Shown here: piece after piece, positions 30,243 to 38,864 of the stretch
Layout of the letters: every line of letters starts with the position of its first letter
Numbering within the stretch: the stretch's first letter is position 1
Assembly (NCBI GenBank): GCA_013822425.1
Contig: PNKL01000004.1
Span: 1-64,000 of the forward strand
Direction of reading: 5' to 3'
DNA: 64,000 bases
Source: Gemmatimonas sp.
GTDB taxonomy: Bacteria > Gemmatimonadota > Gemmatimonadetes > Gemmatimonadales > Gemmatimonadaceae
The notes under the pieces: model-generated
Databases searched by the model: none
What the model was told of the DNA's origin: nothing
What the model saw: only the letters and a program-made list of their open reading frames with translations
Program-made: the position numbers and the translations under genes

Positions 30243-32129
30243 ATGTCAACGCTCAGTAGGATCCCCCTGCCACCTGCTGCGGGGGGCTTGTTCGCGCCGT
30301 ATGTTCCCGCATCCCTCACGCACCGTGACCTCGTGCCGAATCTCATCGACTCCCGCACCCTCGCTTTCCAGCTCTACGACGTCTTCGACGCCGGAGCCCT
30401 CTGCCAGCGTCCGCGCTTCAGCGACTACTCCCGCGAGGCCTTCGACGCCGTCCTGAGCTCGGCCCGCGGCATCGCCGCCGACCTCTACGCCACCCACCAG
30501 AAGCTCAACGACACCGACGAGCCCTCGGTCGTCAACGGCAACGTCGTCCTCAACCCGGGCGTCAAGCCGGCCTACGACGCCACCGCTGAGGCGGGGCTCC
30601 TGGCCGCCTCGCAGGACGCCGAACTCGGTGGCATGCAGCTGCCGCACCTGATTTCCATCGCCGCCTACGCCCTCCTCGACTCGGCCAACGCCGCCACCGC
30701 CAGCTACTCGCTTCTCACCGTCGGCGCCGCCAACCTCATTGCCGCCTTCGGTTCGCAGGAACAGAAGGACACATGGCTCCCGCCGATGTTCGCCGGAAAA
30801 TTCGGCGGGACCATGGCCCTCACCGAGCCGGATGCGGGCTCATCACTCGCTGACCTGCGCTGCTCGGCCGCGCCGCAGCCCGACGGCACCTATCACATGG
30901 GCGGGACGAAGATCTGGATTTCGGGCGGCGATCACGAGCTCACGCAGAACATTGTCCACCTGGTTCTCGCCCGCATCGAAGGCGCGCCCCCCGGCACCAA
31001 GGGAATCTCGCTCTTCATCGTCCCCAAGTTCCTCCTCAACGCCGACGGCACCCTTGGTGCGCGCAACGGCGTCGTGCTCGGCGGACTCATTCACAAGATG
31101 GGCTGGCGCGGCACCTGCAGCACCCTGCTGAACTTCGGCGAAACGGCGCCCTGCGTCGCCTACCTGGTGGGCGAGCCGCACAAGGGCCTGACCTACATGT
31201 TCCACATGATGAACGAGGCGCGCATCGCCGTGGGGCGGGCCGCCACGGGCATGGGGCACACGGCCTACAACCACGCCGTGGCGTACGCCCGCACGCGCCG
31301 GCAGGGCCGGCTGCCGTCGAACAAGGACCCGCTGTCGCCGCCGGTGTCCATCATCGAACATGCCGACGTCCGCCGCATGCTCCTCGAGGCGCTCGCCAAC
31401 GTGGACGGCGCGCTCGCCCTGATCCTCGAATGCGGCCGCCTCCTGGACGACGAACAAACCGCTCCGTCCGCCGCCGACCGCCAGCAGGCCTCCGCGCTCC
31501 TGGAGGTGCTCACCCCGCTCGCCAAGACCTTCCCCGCGCTCGGCTGCCAGACCGCCATCAGCAACGCCATGCAGGTCATGGGCGGCTACGGCTACGCCCG
31601 CGAATACCCCATCGAGCAGCTCTACCGCGACAACCGCCTCAACCAGATCCACGAGGGGACCAACGGTATCCAGGCGCTCGATCTGCTGGGCCGAAAGGTC
31701 GTGCAGCAGGGCGGGGCATCGTTCAAGGCGCTGATGGCCCGCATTCGCACCACGTTGGCTGCTGCCGCCGAAACGCCGCTTGCCCCCTACGCGGGCCAGC
31801 TCGAGACGGCCCTGGGGCAGTGGGCCGAGTGCACGCGGGTGCTCGGGATAGCGATGGCGACGGACCCGAATCTCGCGCTGGCCAACGCCAACGTGTACAT
31901 GGACGTGTCGAATCGGGTGGTCATCGCCTGGGTGTGGTTGCGCATGGGACTGACGGCAGACGGCAGACGGCGGACGGCAGTGAACGAGGAGGAGAGGGAC
32001 TTCTTCGAGGGGAAGCTCGCGGCGATGCGGTACTGGTTCGCCTTCGAGTTGCCGCGCATCGGGCCGGACATCGCGCTGCTCTCTCGCCTCGAGGCAACGA
32101 CCCTGGAGGCGAACCCCGCCTGGTTCTGA
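30243..32129 (+). CDS. Acyl-CoA dehydrogenase (DmdC/AidB-like long form)
   Basis: A 628-residue FAD-dependent acyl-CoA dehydrogenase of the long-form group that includes 3-methylmercaptopropionyl-CoA dehydrogenase. Seen: GGTMALTEPDAGSSLADL near residue 190 (FAD-binding signature), GGTKIWISGGDHE near 221, GLTYMFHMMNEARIAVG near 317, and ANGI-type IHEGTNGIQALDLLGRKV near 469 with the flavin contact region. The extra C-terminal domain is present. Near residue 578 the run TADGRRRTAVNEE is encoded by ggcagacggcagacggcgg and looks like an inserted loop. True substrate unknown. Confidence 0.88.
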   Translation: MSTLSRIPLPPAAGGLFAPYVPASLTHRDLVPNLIDSRTLAFQLYDVFDAGALCQRPRFSDYSREAFDAVLSSARGIAADLYATHQKLNDTDEPSVVNGNVVLNPGVKPAYDATAEAGLLAASQDAELGGMQLPHLISIAAYALLDSANAATASYSLLTVGAANLIAAFGSQEQKDTWLPPMFAGKFGGTMALTEPDAGSSLADLRCSAAPQPDGTYHMGGTKIWISGGDHELTQNIVHLVLARIEGAPPGTKGISLFIVPKFLLNADGTLGARNGVVLGGLIHKMGWRGTCSTLLNFGETAPCVAYLVGEPHKGLTYMFHMMNEARIAVGRAATGMGHTAYNHAVAYARTRRQGRLPSNKDPLSPPVSIIEHADVRRMLLEALANVDGALALILECGRLLDDEQTAPSAADRQQASALLEVLTPLAKTFPALGCQTAISNAMQVMGGYGYAREYPIEQLYRDNRLNQIHEGTNGIQALDLLGRKVVQQGGASFKALMARIRTTLAAAAETPLAPYAGQLETALGQWAECTRVLGIAMATDPNLALANANVYMDVSNRVVIAWVWLRMGLTADGRRRTAVNEEERDFFEGKLAAMRYWFAFELPRIGPDIALLSRLEATTLEANPAWF

Positions 32130-32353
32130 GCGTGTCACACGCGAGTCAGGCCGTAGTGAGGCCGGTTCGCCGCCGAGCAGGGATCAGCCGGCGGACGCGG
32201 GCCTGCTTCACCGCGACCGAGTCGCCAGCTTCCGTTTGAGTGCCAACTGCCGCTTCTCGCGCCTGCGTTCCGCCTCAAGCCAGGCGGGCAGGGCCTCGTT
32301 CCTCAGCGTCTGCCAGCCGCGGCCGGTTGCTTGACATCCGGCACGATATCGAA

Positions 32354-32426
32354 TGGGCCCTGATGGATTCGAACCATCGCGCGTCGGATTATGAGTCCGC
32401 TGCTCTAACCGCTGAGCTAAGGGCCC
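32354..32426 (-). tRNA. tRNA-Ile2 (CAT anticodon, lysidine type)
   Basis: Reverse-strand cloverleaf with acceptor GGGCCCT pairing AGGGCCC, D-arm TAGCTCAGCGGTTAGAGCA, anticodon arm GCGGA-CTCATAA-TCCGA and T-arm GATGGTTCGAATCCATC. The anticodon is CAT, but acceptor and D-arm wording resembles the minor isoleucine tRNA whose C34 is converted to lysidine by TilS, rather than elongator or initiator Met tRNA. About 220 bp between this gene and the acyl-CoA dehydrogenase contain no supported gene. Confidence 0.85.
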
Positions 32427-32618
32427 GCGTCGGGGCGAAAACTACTTGCTCCAGTATGCTATTGACAGTCCTCAGCCGGAGTCTCTAATCTTACATGTAG
32501 GCGGCGCTCCAGGGTTACTTGGTGCCGCTCACGCGGCTTGGGAATCGGTCGTTAGATCTGGGCCCTCCGCTCCGGCGCACCGAACGGCCCGGCGAGCAAT
32601 CGTCGGGTCGTTTGCATT

Positions 32619-34510
32619 GTGTGCCCAGCATGAACATCGACTTGGAGGTGAAAGTCCTTTGGGGAGTTGGTCGCAGCGACCCGAGTGAACCGCAAAGTGC
32701 CGACCGTGAGGGGAGCGCTGAAAGAAGCGGGGAGCGAGACCTGTGGGGCGACGAACAGAAACCGGATCGGAGGCAGAGCGAATCAGGGCGAGCGGGCAAT
32801 GGACCGCGAAGCTCTCGCGACCAAGGAAACGTTCTGTAAATCCGGCGCTCGTGCAGGGACAGTCGATGCGTCTTACCTGGGGAGATCTCGCCTCACTCCT
32901 GAAAGGGAGACGCCACGTCCGGGAAGGACGGGGTGGAGCGAGAAGTCAGCAACGGCCGTAATAGCGACGGGCTTCGGGGAGCGTGGACCGCCCCAGTCGT
33001 GAAGGGCCTAACGGAGAGGAGAGTGAATCGCCCATGCATTTCGACAAGACCGGGCACCAGAAATCCATCGACCAGATGGAGCTGCCGCTGGAGGGTCGGG
33101 GTGAAGCCCCGAGAGCAGAGCGGGGTGGTGACGTCGGGTCGGCAATGCAAGGAGACGAGCGCTCAGGAACGGACGAGGTCCTGCTGATGGAGCAGATCAT
33201 CGAACGGGGGAATCTGCAGCGCGCGCTCAAGCGTGTGCAGCAGAACCAGGGGAGCCCCGGCGTGGATGGACGGACGGTGGAGGAGCTACCGGCCTATCTC
33301 GCGCAACACTGGCCCGCACTCCGGGAGCAGTTGCTCACGGGAGGCTACCAGCCGAGCGTGGTGCAGCGGGTGGAGATTCCGAAGCCGGGTGGTGGAGTAC
33401 GGATGTTAGGCATTCCCACCGTGCTGGACCGATTCATTCAGCAGGCCGTGTTACAGGTCCTGCAACCGCAGATCGATCCCACCTTCTCAGAGTCCAGCTA
33501 TGGCTTTCGGCCGGGCCGTCGGGCGCACGACGCGGTCTGTCAGGCGCAACGGTACGTGCAGAGCGGTCGTCGCTGGGTGGTGGATGTGGACTTGGAGCAG
33601 TTCTTTGACCGCGTCAACCACGATGTGCTCATGGGGAAGCTGGCGCCCCGGATTGCGGACGCGCGGGTGCTCAGACTCATCCGGCGCTATCTCACCGCCG
33701 GGATCATGGCGGACGGGGTGGTGCTGGAGCGACACGAGGGGACGCCGCAAGGCGGTCCGCTCTCGCCGCTGCTGGCGAACGTGTTGCTGGACACGGTAGA
33801 CAAAGTACTGGAGCAACGCGGGCACCGGTTTGTCCGGTACGCCGATGACTGCAACGTCTATGTGCAGTCGAAGCGAGCGGCAGACCGGGTCATGGAGGGG
33901 CTGGTCGCCCTCTACGCGACGCTCAAGCTCCGCGTCAACGGGACCAAGAGTGCGGTGGCACGGGTATGGGACCGACCGTTTCTGGGCTACCGTTTCTGGG
34001 TAGCGCCGGGGAAGATCGTGAAACGTCGCGTGGCACCGAAGGCCCTGAAGACCATGCAGGAACGCGTCCGGGACATCACGTCCCGGAACGGCGGACGCAG
34101 CATCAGGCACGTGGTGCGAGTGCTGCGGAGCTATCTCTTGGGCTGGAAGGCGTACTTTCATCTCGCGGACACGCCGGGCATCTTCGCCGACGTGGATCAA
34201 TGGCTCCACCGTCGATTGCGAATGCTCATCGTCAAACAGAGCAAACGGGGCACGACGCTGTTTCGACTCCTGCGCACCCGGGGAGTCCCGGAGCGCGTGG
34301 CGCGAGCGGCGGCGGCGCACTGTCGGCGCTGGTGGGCGATGGCGGCGCATGGCGCACTGCACGCGGCATTTCCATCGCGGTACTTCGACGCACTCGGCGT
34401 CCCGCGCTTGGGTCCCACGTAACCTCAACTCACCGAACCGCCGGATGCGGACCCGCATGTCCGGTGGTGTGGGAGGGAAGTAGGAGAGCTATCCTCTCCT
34501 ACTCCCTATC
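32619..34510 (+). mobile_element. Group II intron with reverse transcriptase ORF
   Basis: The element begins GTGTGCCCAGCATG (classic group II 5' start) with GGAGGTGAAAGTCC shortly after. It carries a maturase ORF (33034-34422) and ends with domain V at about 34434-34468: GAACCGCCGGATGCGG, a short loop, then CCGCATGTCCGGTGG. A domain VI-like hairpin follows (GTAGGAGAG / CTCTCCTAC around 34478-34502). The 3' end is placed near 34509-34510 by the DVI hairpin and is uncertain by several bases. The intron lies in a non-coding gap, not in a gene. Confidence 0.88.
33034..34422 (+). CDS. ltrA: Group II intron reverse transcriptase/maturase
   Basis: The 462-residue protein assists splicing and copies the intron into new sites. 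RT domains are intact: the LGIPTVLDRFIQQAV block near residue 127, SYGFRPGRRAHDAV near 155, GTPQGGPLSPLLANVLLD near 238 and the active-site YADD at 269-272, followed by the maturase (X) domain with FLGYRFWV and SYLLGWKAYF. No HNH endonuclease domain follows; the C-terminus ends in the WWAMAAHGALHAAFPSRYF block. ATG 33034 follows a purine-rich site; an upstream in-frame codon at 32983 is less likely. Confidence 0.93.
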   Translation: MHFDKTGHQKSIDQMELPLEGRGEAPRAERGGDVGSAMQGDERSGTDEVLLMEQIIERGNLQRALKRVQQNQGSPGVDGRTVEELPAYLAQHWPALREQLLTGGYQPSVVQRVEIPKPGGGVRMLGIPTVLDRFIQQAVLQVLQPQIDPTFSESSYGFRPGRRAHDAVCQAQRYVQSGRRWVVDVDLEQFFDRVNHDVLMGKLAPRIADARVLRLIRRYLTAGIMADGVVLERHEGTPQGGPLSPLLANVLLDTVDKVLEQRGHRFVRYADDCNVYVQSKRAADRVMEGLVALYATLKLRVNGTKSAVARVWDRPFLGYRFWVAPGKIVKRRVAPKALKTMQERVRDITSRNGGRSIRHVVRVLRSYLLGWKAYFHLADTPGIFADVDQWLHRRLRMLIVKQSKRGTTLFRLLRTRGVPERVARAAAAHCRRWWAMAAHGALHAAFPSRYFDALGVPRLGPT

Positions 34511-34615
34511 CCGATCAGGACGGGCGCTTCACGCCTGTCGGGCGTGCATGATCGGCGGCGTGCGAACCGGGTGGGGTGTGGTTTGCGCGCACACCCCCGG
34601 AAGGGCGCGCGAGCG

Positions 34616-35632
34616 CTACGACGTGTGGCCGTCGAACGCCTCGAGTACCTCGGCGGGGCTTGCCGTTGCCGCACCGAGCTTGCCGACTTCCACGCCGGCG
34701 GCGTAGTTGGCGATGACCGCCGCCTCGAGCGCGGTGGCACCGGCCGCCAGCATCGCCGCCAGGTAGGCCGTCACCGTGTCGCCCGCGCCGACGACGTCGT
34801 ACACCTCGCGCGCCGTGGTGGGAATACGGTCGATGCGCACGTCGGTGCCCCGCGCGCCGCCAGTCTTCCGTCTTCCGTCTCCCGTCTGCACCAACGCCAT
34901 CCCCTTCTCGCTCAGCGTCAGCAGCAGATTCTGCACGCCAAGCCGCTCGAGAACGATCGGCAGCGCATCCGGATGCTCGAGATCCACGGCGGCGCCGAGC
35001 GCGGCCTCGAGCTCACGGCGGTTCGGCTTGAAGACAGTGGCGCCCTTATAAGCGAAGAAATTGTGGTACTTGGGGTCCACCACCACCGGGATGCCCTTGA
35101 TGCGCGCCTGCGCAATGGCGCGCGCAATGACCGGCGCCACGAGCACGCCCTTGTTGTAGTCCTCGAGCACCAGCGCGTCGGCGTCGGCCACGGCGCGACC
35201 AATCGCCGCGAGGAGCGCCTCGACTTCACTGTCGAGGCAGTCGCTGTCCACTTCCTCGTCCACGCGCAGGAGCTGCTGCGACCGCGCGAGGATGCGCGTC
35301 TTGGTTGTCGTCGGCCGCGCCGTCTGCACGAGCCCGCGCGTGTCGCCGCCCATCGCGGCGAGCATCTGCATGAGCCGCGCGCCGGCGTCGTCGTCACCCA
35401 CCACTGCCACCAGCTCAACGCGCGCGCCGAGCGCGGCAACGTTCTGCGCCACGTTGGCCGCGCCGCCCAGCGCGTCCTTGCGGTCGCGCACGCGCACCAC
35501 GGGCACTGGCGCTTCGGGCGAGACGCGATCCACGTCGCCGCGCAAATAGATGTCCAGCATGGCATCGCCTACTACGGCGATGCGCAAGTTGGCTGAGGCG
35601 TCGAGGAGAGATTCGAGACGATCGCGGCGCAT
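34616..35632 (-). CDS. rfaE1: D-glycero-beta-D-manno-heptose-7-phosphate kinase (RfaE1/HldA-type)
   Basis: A 338-residue PfkB/ribokinase-fold enzyme that makes heptose 1,7-bisphosphate for LPS core or related glycans, acting after GmhA. Seen: VVGDAMLDIYLRGDVDRVSP near residue 20, GGAANVAQNVAALGA near 56, DYNKGVL near 157, FKPNRRELE near 194 and the catalytic GAGDTVTAYLAAM near 286. It lacks the adenylyltransferase (RfaE2) domain found fused in enteric HldE. A TGDGRRKTGGARG stretch around residue 248, encoded by cttccgtcttccgtctcccg on the plus strand, is a repeat-type insert in a loop before the last strand. Confidence 0.92.
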   Translation of the reverse strand: MRRDRLESLLDASANLRIAVVGDAMLDIYLRGDVDRVSPEAPVPVVRVRDRKDALGGAANVAQNVAALGARVELVAVVGDDDAGARLMQMLAAMGGDTRGLVQTARPTTTKTRILARSQQLLRVDEEVDSDCLDSEVEALLAAIGRAVADADALVLEDYNKGVLVAPVIARAIAQARIKGIPVVVDPKYHNFFAYKGATVFKPNRRELEAALGAAVDLEHPDALPIVLERLGVQNLLLTLSEKGMALVQTGDGRRKTGGARGTDVRIDRIPTTAREVYDVVGAGDTVTAYLAAMLAAGATALEAAVIANYAAGVEVGKLGAATASPAEVLEAFDGHTS

Positions 35633-35639
35633 TGAGGCG

Positions 35640-35792
35640 AGGGACGAGGGACAGGAGACGGAACGAGGAGGAGGTAGAGGCGATGGGACGAGGGACGAGG
35701 GGCGGAACGAGGAGGGAGATTCTTGCGGCTGCTCTCCTCCTTCCTGCTACTCCCTTCACTCGTCCCTGCGCCTCTACCTCCTCCTCGTTCCG
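35640..35792. repeat. Inverted spacer repeat, ggaacgaggagg family, between divergent genes
   Basis: Forward copies at 35660-35681 (ggaacgaggaggaggtagag) and about 35703-35718 face a complementary copy at 35769-35792. The gap separates the divergent heptose kinase and EamA genes, so both promoters must lie in or beside repeat DNA. Confidence 0.8.
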
Positions 35793-35834
35793 CTAAATCT
35801 GCCCTCCGCACCTCAACCCCGCCATATTCCCAGC

Positions 35835-36773
35835 GTGCTATTCCTGGTCCTCGCCATTGCCCTTCTTGGCATTTCTACCAGCGGTCCGCTCGCGCGTCTC
35901 AGCGAGGCTCCTCCGCTTGCCATCGCCACCTGGCGCCTGGGCTTCTCGCTCCTCATCGTCGCGGTCCCTCTCATCTGGACGCGCGGGTGGCGGCAATGGA
36001 AGGGACTTGGCGCCAAGGACCTCGGTATTGCCGTCGCGGCCGGGGCCTTTCTCGCGGTGCACTTCTGGAGCTGGATCGCCTCGCTCGGCATGACCACGGT
36101 GGCGGCGTCGGTGCTGCTGGTGAACCTGCACCCCGTGGCCATGATCGCCGGCTCGGCGCTCTGGCTCGGCGAGCGACCCACCCAGCGGCAGATTCTCGGC
36201 ACGGTCATCGGGCTCTCGGGGGCGGTGGTGGTTGCGTGGGGAGACTTCTGGGGCATGGGCACGGTGGGGTGCACGGGCACGGACACGGTGGGGTGCACGG
36301 GCACGGACACGGTGGGGTGCAGGGGAAGAGAGCTGCTCGGCAATATGCTGGCGCTGCTCGGCGCGCTCACCGTGGCCTTCTACTACCTCTCGGCGCGGAA
36401 GCTGCGGGCCAAGCTGGACGTGTGGCCGTACGTGACGCTCGTCTATGGCACGTGCTTCGTGGTCCTGCTGGGCTTCTCGACGCTCACGGGCGTGCAGCTG
36501 GCGCCGCAGCCGCCGCGCGAGCTGACGATCTTCGCCGCCATCGCGCTGGGGCCGATGCTGCTGGGCCACACGGGATTCAACTGGGCGCTCAAGCACGTGA
36601 ATGCCCCGACAGTGAGCCTCGTGATGCTCGGCGAGCCGGTGGGGGCGGGGATCATCGCCTTCCTGGTCCCGGCGATCGCCGAGGTGCCGTCGGTGCGGAC
36701 GTTCGTTGGGGGCGCCGTGATATTGAGTGGGATCGTGATCGCGACGCTGTCGCCGCGCGCGCGGAGCTCGTAG
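35835..36773 (+). CDS. EamA/DMT-family transporter
   Basis: A 312-residue inner-membrane protein with ten predicted helices in two EamA repeats (drug/metabolite transporter superfamily). Typical blocks are the first helix VLFLVLAIALLGISTSGPLA, AVHFWSWIASLGMTTVAASV near residue 75 and GHTGFNWALKHVNAPTVSLV near 243 before the last pair. Between the two halves, where the family has a short loop, lies TVGCTGTD repeated, encoded by a 24-bp tandem repeat. GTG 35835 was chosen; the open frame extends upstream through the repeat spacer. Substrate unknown. Confidence 0.88.
   Translation: MLFLVLAIALLGISTSGPLARLSEAPPLAIATWRLGFSLLIVAVPLIWTRGWRQWKGLGAKDLGIAVAAGAFLAVHFWSWIASLGMTTVAASVLLVNLHPVAMIAGSALWLGERPTQRQILGTVIGLSGAVVVAWGDFWGMGTVGCTGTDTVGCTGTDTVGCRGRELLGNMLALLGALTVAFYYLSARKLRAKLDVWPYVTLVYGTCFVVLLGFSTLTGVQLAPQPPRELTIFAAIALGPMLLGHTGFNWALKHVNAPTVSLVMLGEPVGAGIIAFLVPAIAEVPSVRTFVGGAVILSGIVIATLSPRARSS
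36260..36320 (+). repeat. 24-bp tandem repeat inside the EamA gene
   Basis: The word cacggtggggtgcacgggca starts at 36260, 36284 and 36308 (period 24 bp), so each unit adds exactly eight residues. Related gggcacgg words occur in the efflux adaptor gene near 18700-18735. Confidence 0.85.
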
Positions 36774-36806
36774 CGCCTCTACCGATCTAGCGGATAGCGC
36801 CGGCGA

Positions 36807-37595
36807 CTACAGCGTGGCCGTCCGCTCGAAGAACACCATCTTGTCGTTGGTCGCCGCGAGCAAAAGGCCCGCCTCGAGGCAGGCCGCCGTGATCTGGCCG
36901 AGCTCGGCGGGGCCGTGCCACTCGGCGGCGACGAACTGCGTGCGGCGGAGCATCTGCGCCGCGCCGCGGAGCGCCATCCCCCCGGCTCCCTCGATGTCAA
37001 TCTTCAGCACGAGCAGGTCGCGCGACCCGGCGTCCGCCCAGATCTCGTCCAGGGTGCGCACCGCGACCTCGCGGCGCGTGGCCCCTCCCCGCGCGTCAGC
37101 GGCATTCGTCCCCTCGAGCGGGTCGTCGAAGGCGATCTCCATGCGGCCGGGCGCGTCCGACACGACCGCGTGCACCGCGTGCACCTGCGCCGCCCATCGC
37201 GGCTCCATAAGGTCGAGCACGCGCGCGGCGAACTCGTGCGCCTCGCGGATCATGTCAACGGCGATGATCTCGGTGCGCGAATTGAGGTGCAGCCACCAGC
37301 GCAGCGTGACGCCGAGGTTGACGCCCACGTCCATCACCAGCGGGTCGCTCGCGGCGCGCAGGCCCCACTCCAGCGGAGGAAAGCGGAGCGTGCCGCGGAA
37401 GAAGTTGTCGGCGATGCTCTCGAACTCGTTGCGATGGGTCAGGCGGCCGAACCCGGCAATGACGGGCAGCCACGCCACGGGCAGGCGCATTGAGTGCATG
37501 ATCCAACCGGCGAGCGCCTTGCGGCCGCCGAAGTCGAGTGCGGCGGCCGCGTGAAAGAGCCAGGCGGACGAGCGATGCAGCAGCGAGGAGAGCAC
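36807..37595 (-). CDS. FkbM-family methyltransferase
   Basis: The 262-residue protein is a SAM-dependent O-methyltransferase of the FkbM type, often found with glycan genes. The SAM pocket begins with VMDVGVNLGVTLRWWLHL near residue 105, IIAVDMIREAHEFAARVL follows near 130, and the FkbM-specific LKIDIEGAGGMALRGA block is near 210. GTG 37595 starts a plausible N-terminus (VLSSLLHRSSAWLF); the open frame runs further upstream into the divergent asparaginase gene and was rejected there. Target is unknown. Confidence 0.78.
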   Translation of the reverse strand: MLSSLLHRSSAWLFHAAAALDFGGRKALAGWIMHSMRLPVAWLPVIAGFGRLTHRNEFESIADNFFRGTLRFPPLEWGLRAASDPLVMDVGVNLGVTLRWWLHLNSRTEIIAVDMIREAHEFAARVLDLMEPRWAAQVHAVHAVVSDAPGRMEIAFDDPLEGTNAADARGGATRREVAVRTLDEIWADAGSRDLLVLKIDIEGAGGMALRGAAQMLRRTQFVAAEWHGPAELGQITAACLEAGLLLAATNDKMVFFERTATL

Positions 37596-37712
37596 TGATC
37601 CGGGACTGAAGCGTGTGAAGGGTCGGGCTGGGCGGCATCCGCTTCCACGGGGCAAAATGTGGTATGCCCGCCCTCTCGCCGCCGCCGCCCATCTTCCGAT
37701 TAGATTGCCCGC

Positions 37713-38699
37713 ATGCGCCAATTGCCCCTCGACGTCGAAGTCACGCGCGGCGACACCGTGGAGTCGCGGCACCGCGTGCACGCCGCCGTCGTTGAGGGTG
37801 ACCAGCTCATCGCCGGGGCACGCGACCCGCACCTCGTGACGATGTGGCGCTCGTGCGCCAAGCCGTTCCAGGTGATGCCCCTCCTCGTGTCGGGTGGGTT
37901 CGACAGGCTGCAGTGGGGCCCCGAGGAACTCGCCCTCGCCTGCGCGTCGCACGGCGGCGAGCCGGAGCACGTCGAGATCGCCGCGCGCATGCTCGGGTCA
38001 CTCGGCCTCGAGGAAGGCGATCTTGCCTGCGGCCCGCACGAGCCGCTGTCGGGGCGCGGCGCGCGGCTGTGGCGCGAGAGCGGCCAGCCGCTCACGCGCC
38101 TGCACAACAACTGCTCGGGCAAGCACTCGGCGATGCTGGCGCGCGCCCACACCATGGGCTGGCCCACGCACGGCTACCAGCGCATCGAACACCCGGTGCA
38201 GCGCGCCTGCCTCGGCGAGGTGTCGTGCTGGAGCGGCGTGCCGTTCGACAACATGGCCGTGGCGGTGGACGGCTGCAGCGCGGCGGTGATGGCGCTGCCG
38301 CTCGACCGCATGGCGCTTGCCTACGCGCGGCTCGGCGCCGCCATCGAGTCGGGCGACGAAGTGCCGGTCCGCATCGCGCAGGCCATCCGTGCGCACCCCA
38401 CGCTTGTGGGCGGCACCGACCGGTTCGACACCGTGCTGCTGCAGGAGACGCAGGGACGCGTCATCGCCAAGGTCGGCGCCGAGGGCGTGCACACGGTGAT
38501 GATCCCGGAGCGGCGCATCGGCTTCGCCGTCAAGGTGGAAGACGGCGCCGTCCGCGCCCAGCACGCGGCGGTGGTGGCCATGCTGCAGATGCTCGCGGTC
38601 TTCCCGGAGCTGCCACAAAAGCTCGCCGAGTATGTGCAGAGGCCGGTCAAGAATACGAGGGGCGAGAAGGTGGGTGAACTGAGGGTCTCGGGTGAGTGA
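37713..38699 (+). CDS. Asparaginase (Rhizobium etli AsnA-II type)
   Basis: The 328-residue protein belongs to the class 3 (Rhizobium-type, thermolabile) asparaginase family, related to beta-lactamase-like folds and unlike the E. coli enzymes. It converts asparagine to aspartate and ammonia. The conserved catalytic residues are seen in WRSCAKPFQ near residue 45 (Ser-Cys-x-Lys), CASHGGEPEH near 77, LHNNCSGKHSAMLA near 130 and VDGCSAAVMALPL near 188. Alone in its transcript, divergent from the FkbM gene. Confidence 0.88.
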   Translation: MRQLPLDVEVTRGDTVESRHRVHAAVVEGDQLIAGARDPHLVTMWRSCAKPFQVMPLLVSGGFDRLQWGPEELALACASHGGEPEHVEIAARMLGSLGLEEGDLACGPHEPLSGRGARLWRESGQPLTRLHNNCSGKHSAMLARAHTMGWPTHGYQRIEHPVQRACLGEVSCWSGVPFDNMAVAVDGCSAAVMALPLDRMALAYARLGAAIESGDEVPVRIAQAIRAHPTLVGGTDRFDTVLLQETQGRVIAKVGAEGVHTVMIPERRIGFAVKVEDGAVRAQHAAVVAMLQMLAVFPELPQKLAEYVQRPVKNTRGEKVGELRVSGE

Positions 38700-38864
38700 G
38701 GCAGAGTGAGGCAGAGTGAGGTAGTGACTGCAGTCTGGTGATCGAAGACGACAGCATGCAATGAGGGCGCTCCGATCAGATCGCGGGCGCCCTCTGTTGT
38801 TTCTCTGTTGTCTCTCTGTTGTTTCTCTGTTGTTTCTCTGTTGTTTCTCTATTGTTTCTCTATT
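38691..38864. repeat. Tandem gagtgaggca and 12-bp ttgtttctctgt repeats
   Basis: Immediately after asparaginase come gtgaggcagagtgaggcag-type repeats (38691-38725). From 38794 to 38862 a 12-bp unit (tctctgttgttt) is repeated about five to six times, ending on the stop codon of the reverse-strand lipoprotein gene. Such perfect short tandem repeats are slippage-prone. Confidence 0.85.

Noticed and set aside
32130-32353. Reverse-strand open stretch ending beside tRNA-Ile2
   Set aside because: About 45 codons with protein-like wording (WQTLRNEALPAWLEAE) but no start codon clear of the tRNA and no family; perhaps a gene remnant, too weak to list.
32354-32426. Initiator or elongator tRNA-Met from the CAT anticodon
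   Set aside because: The acceptor and D-arm wording fits the lysidine-type tRNA-Ile2 better, although modification cannot be read from DNA.
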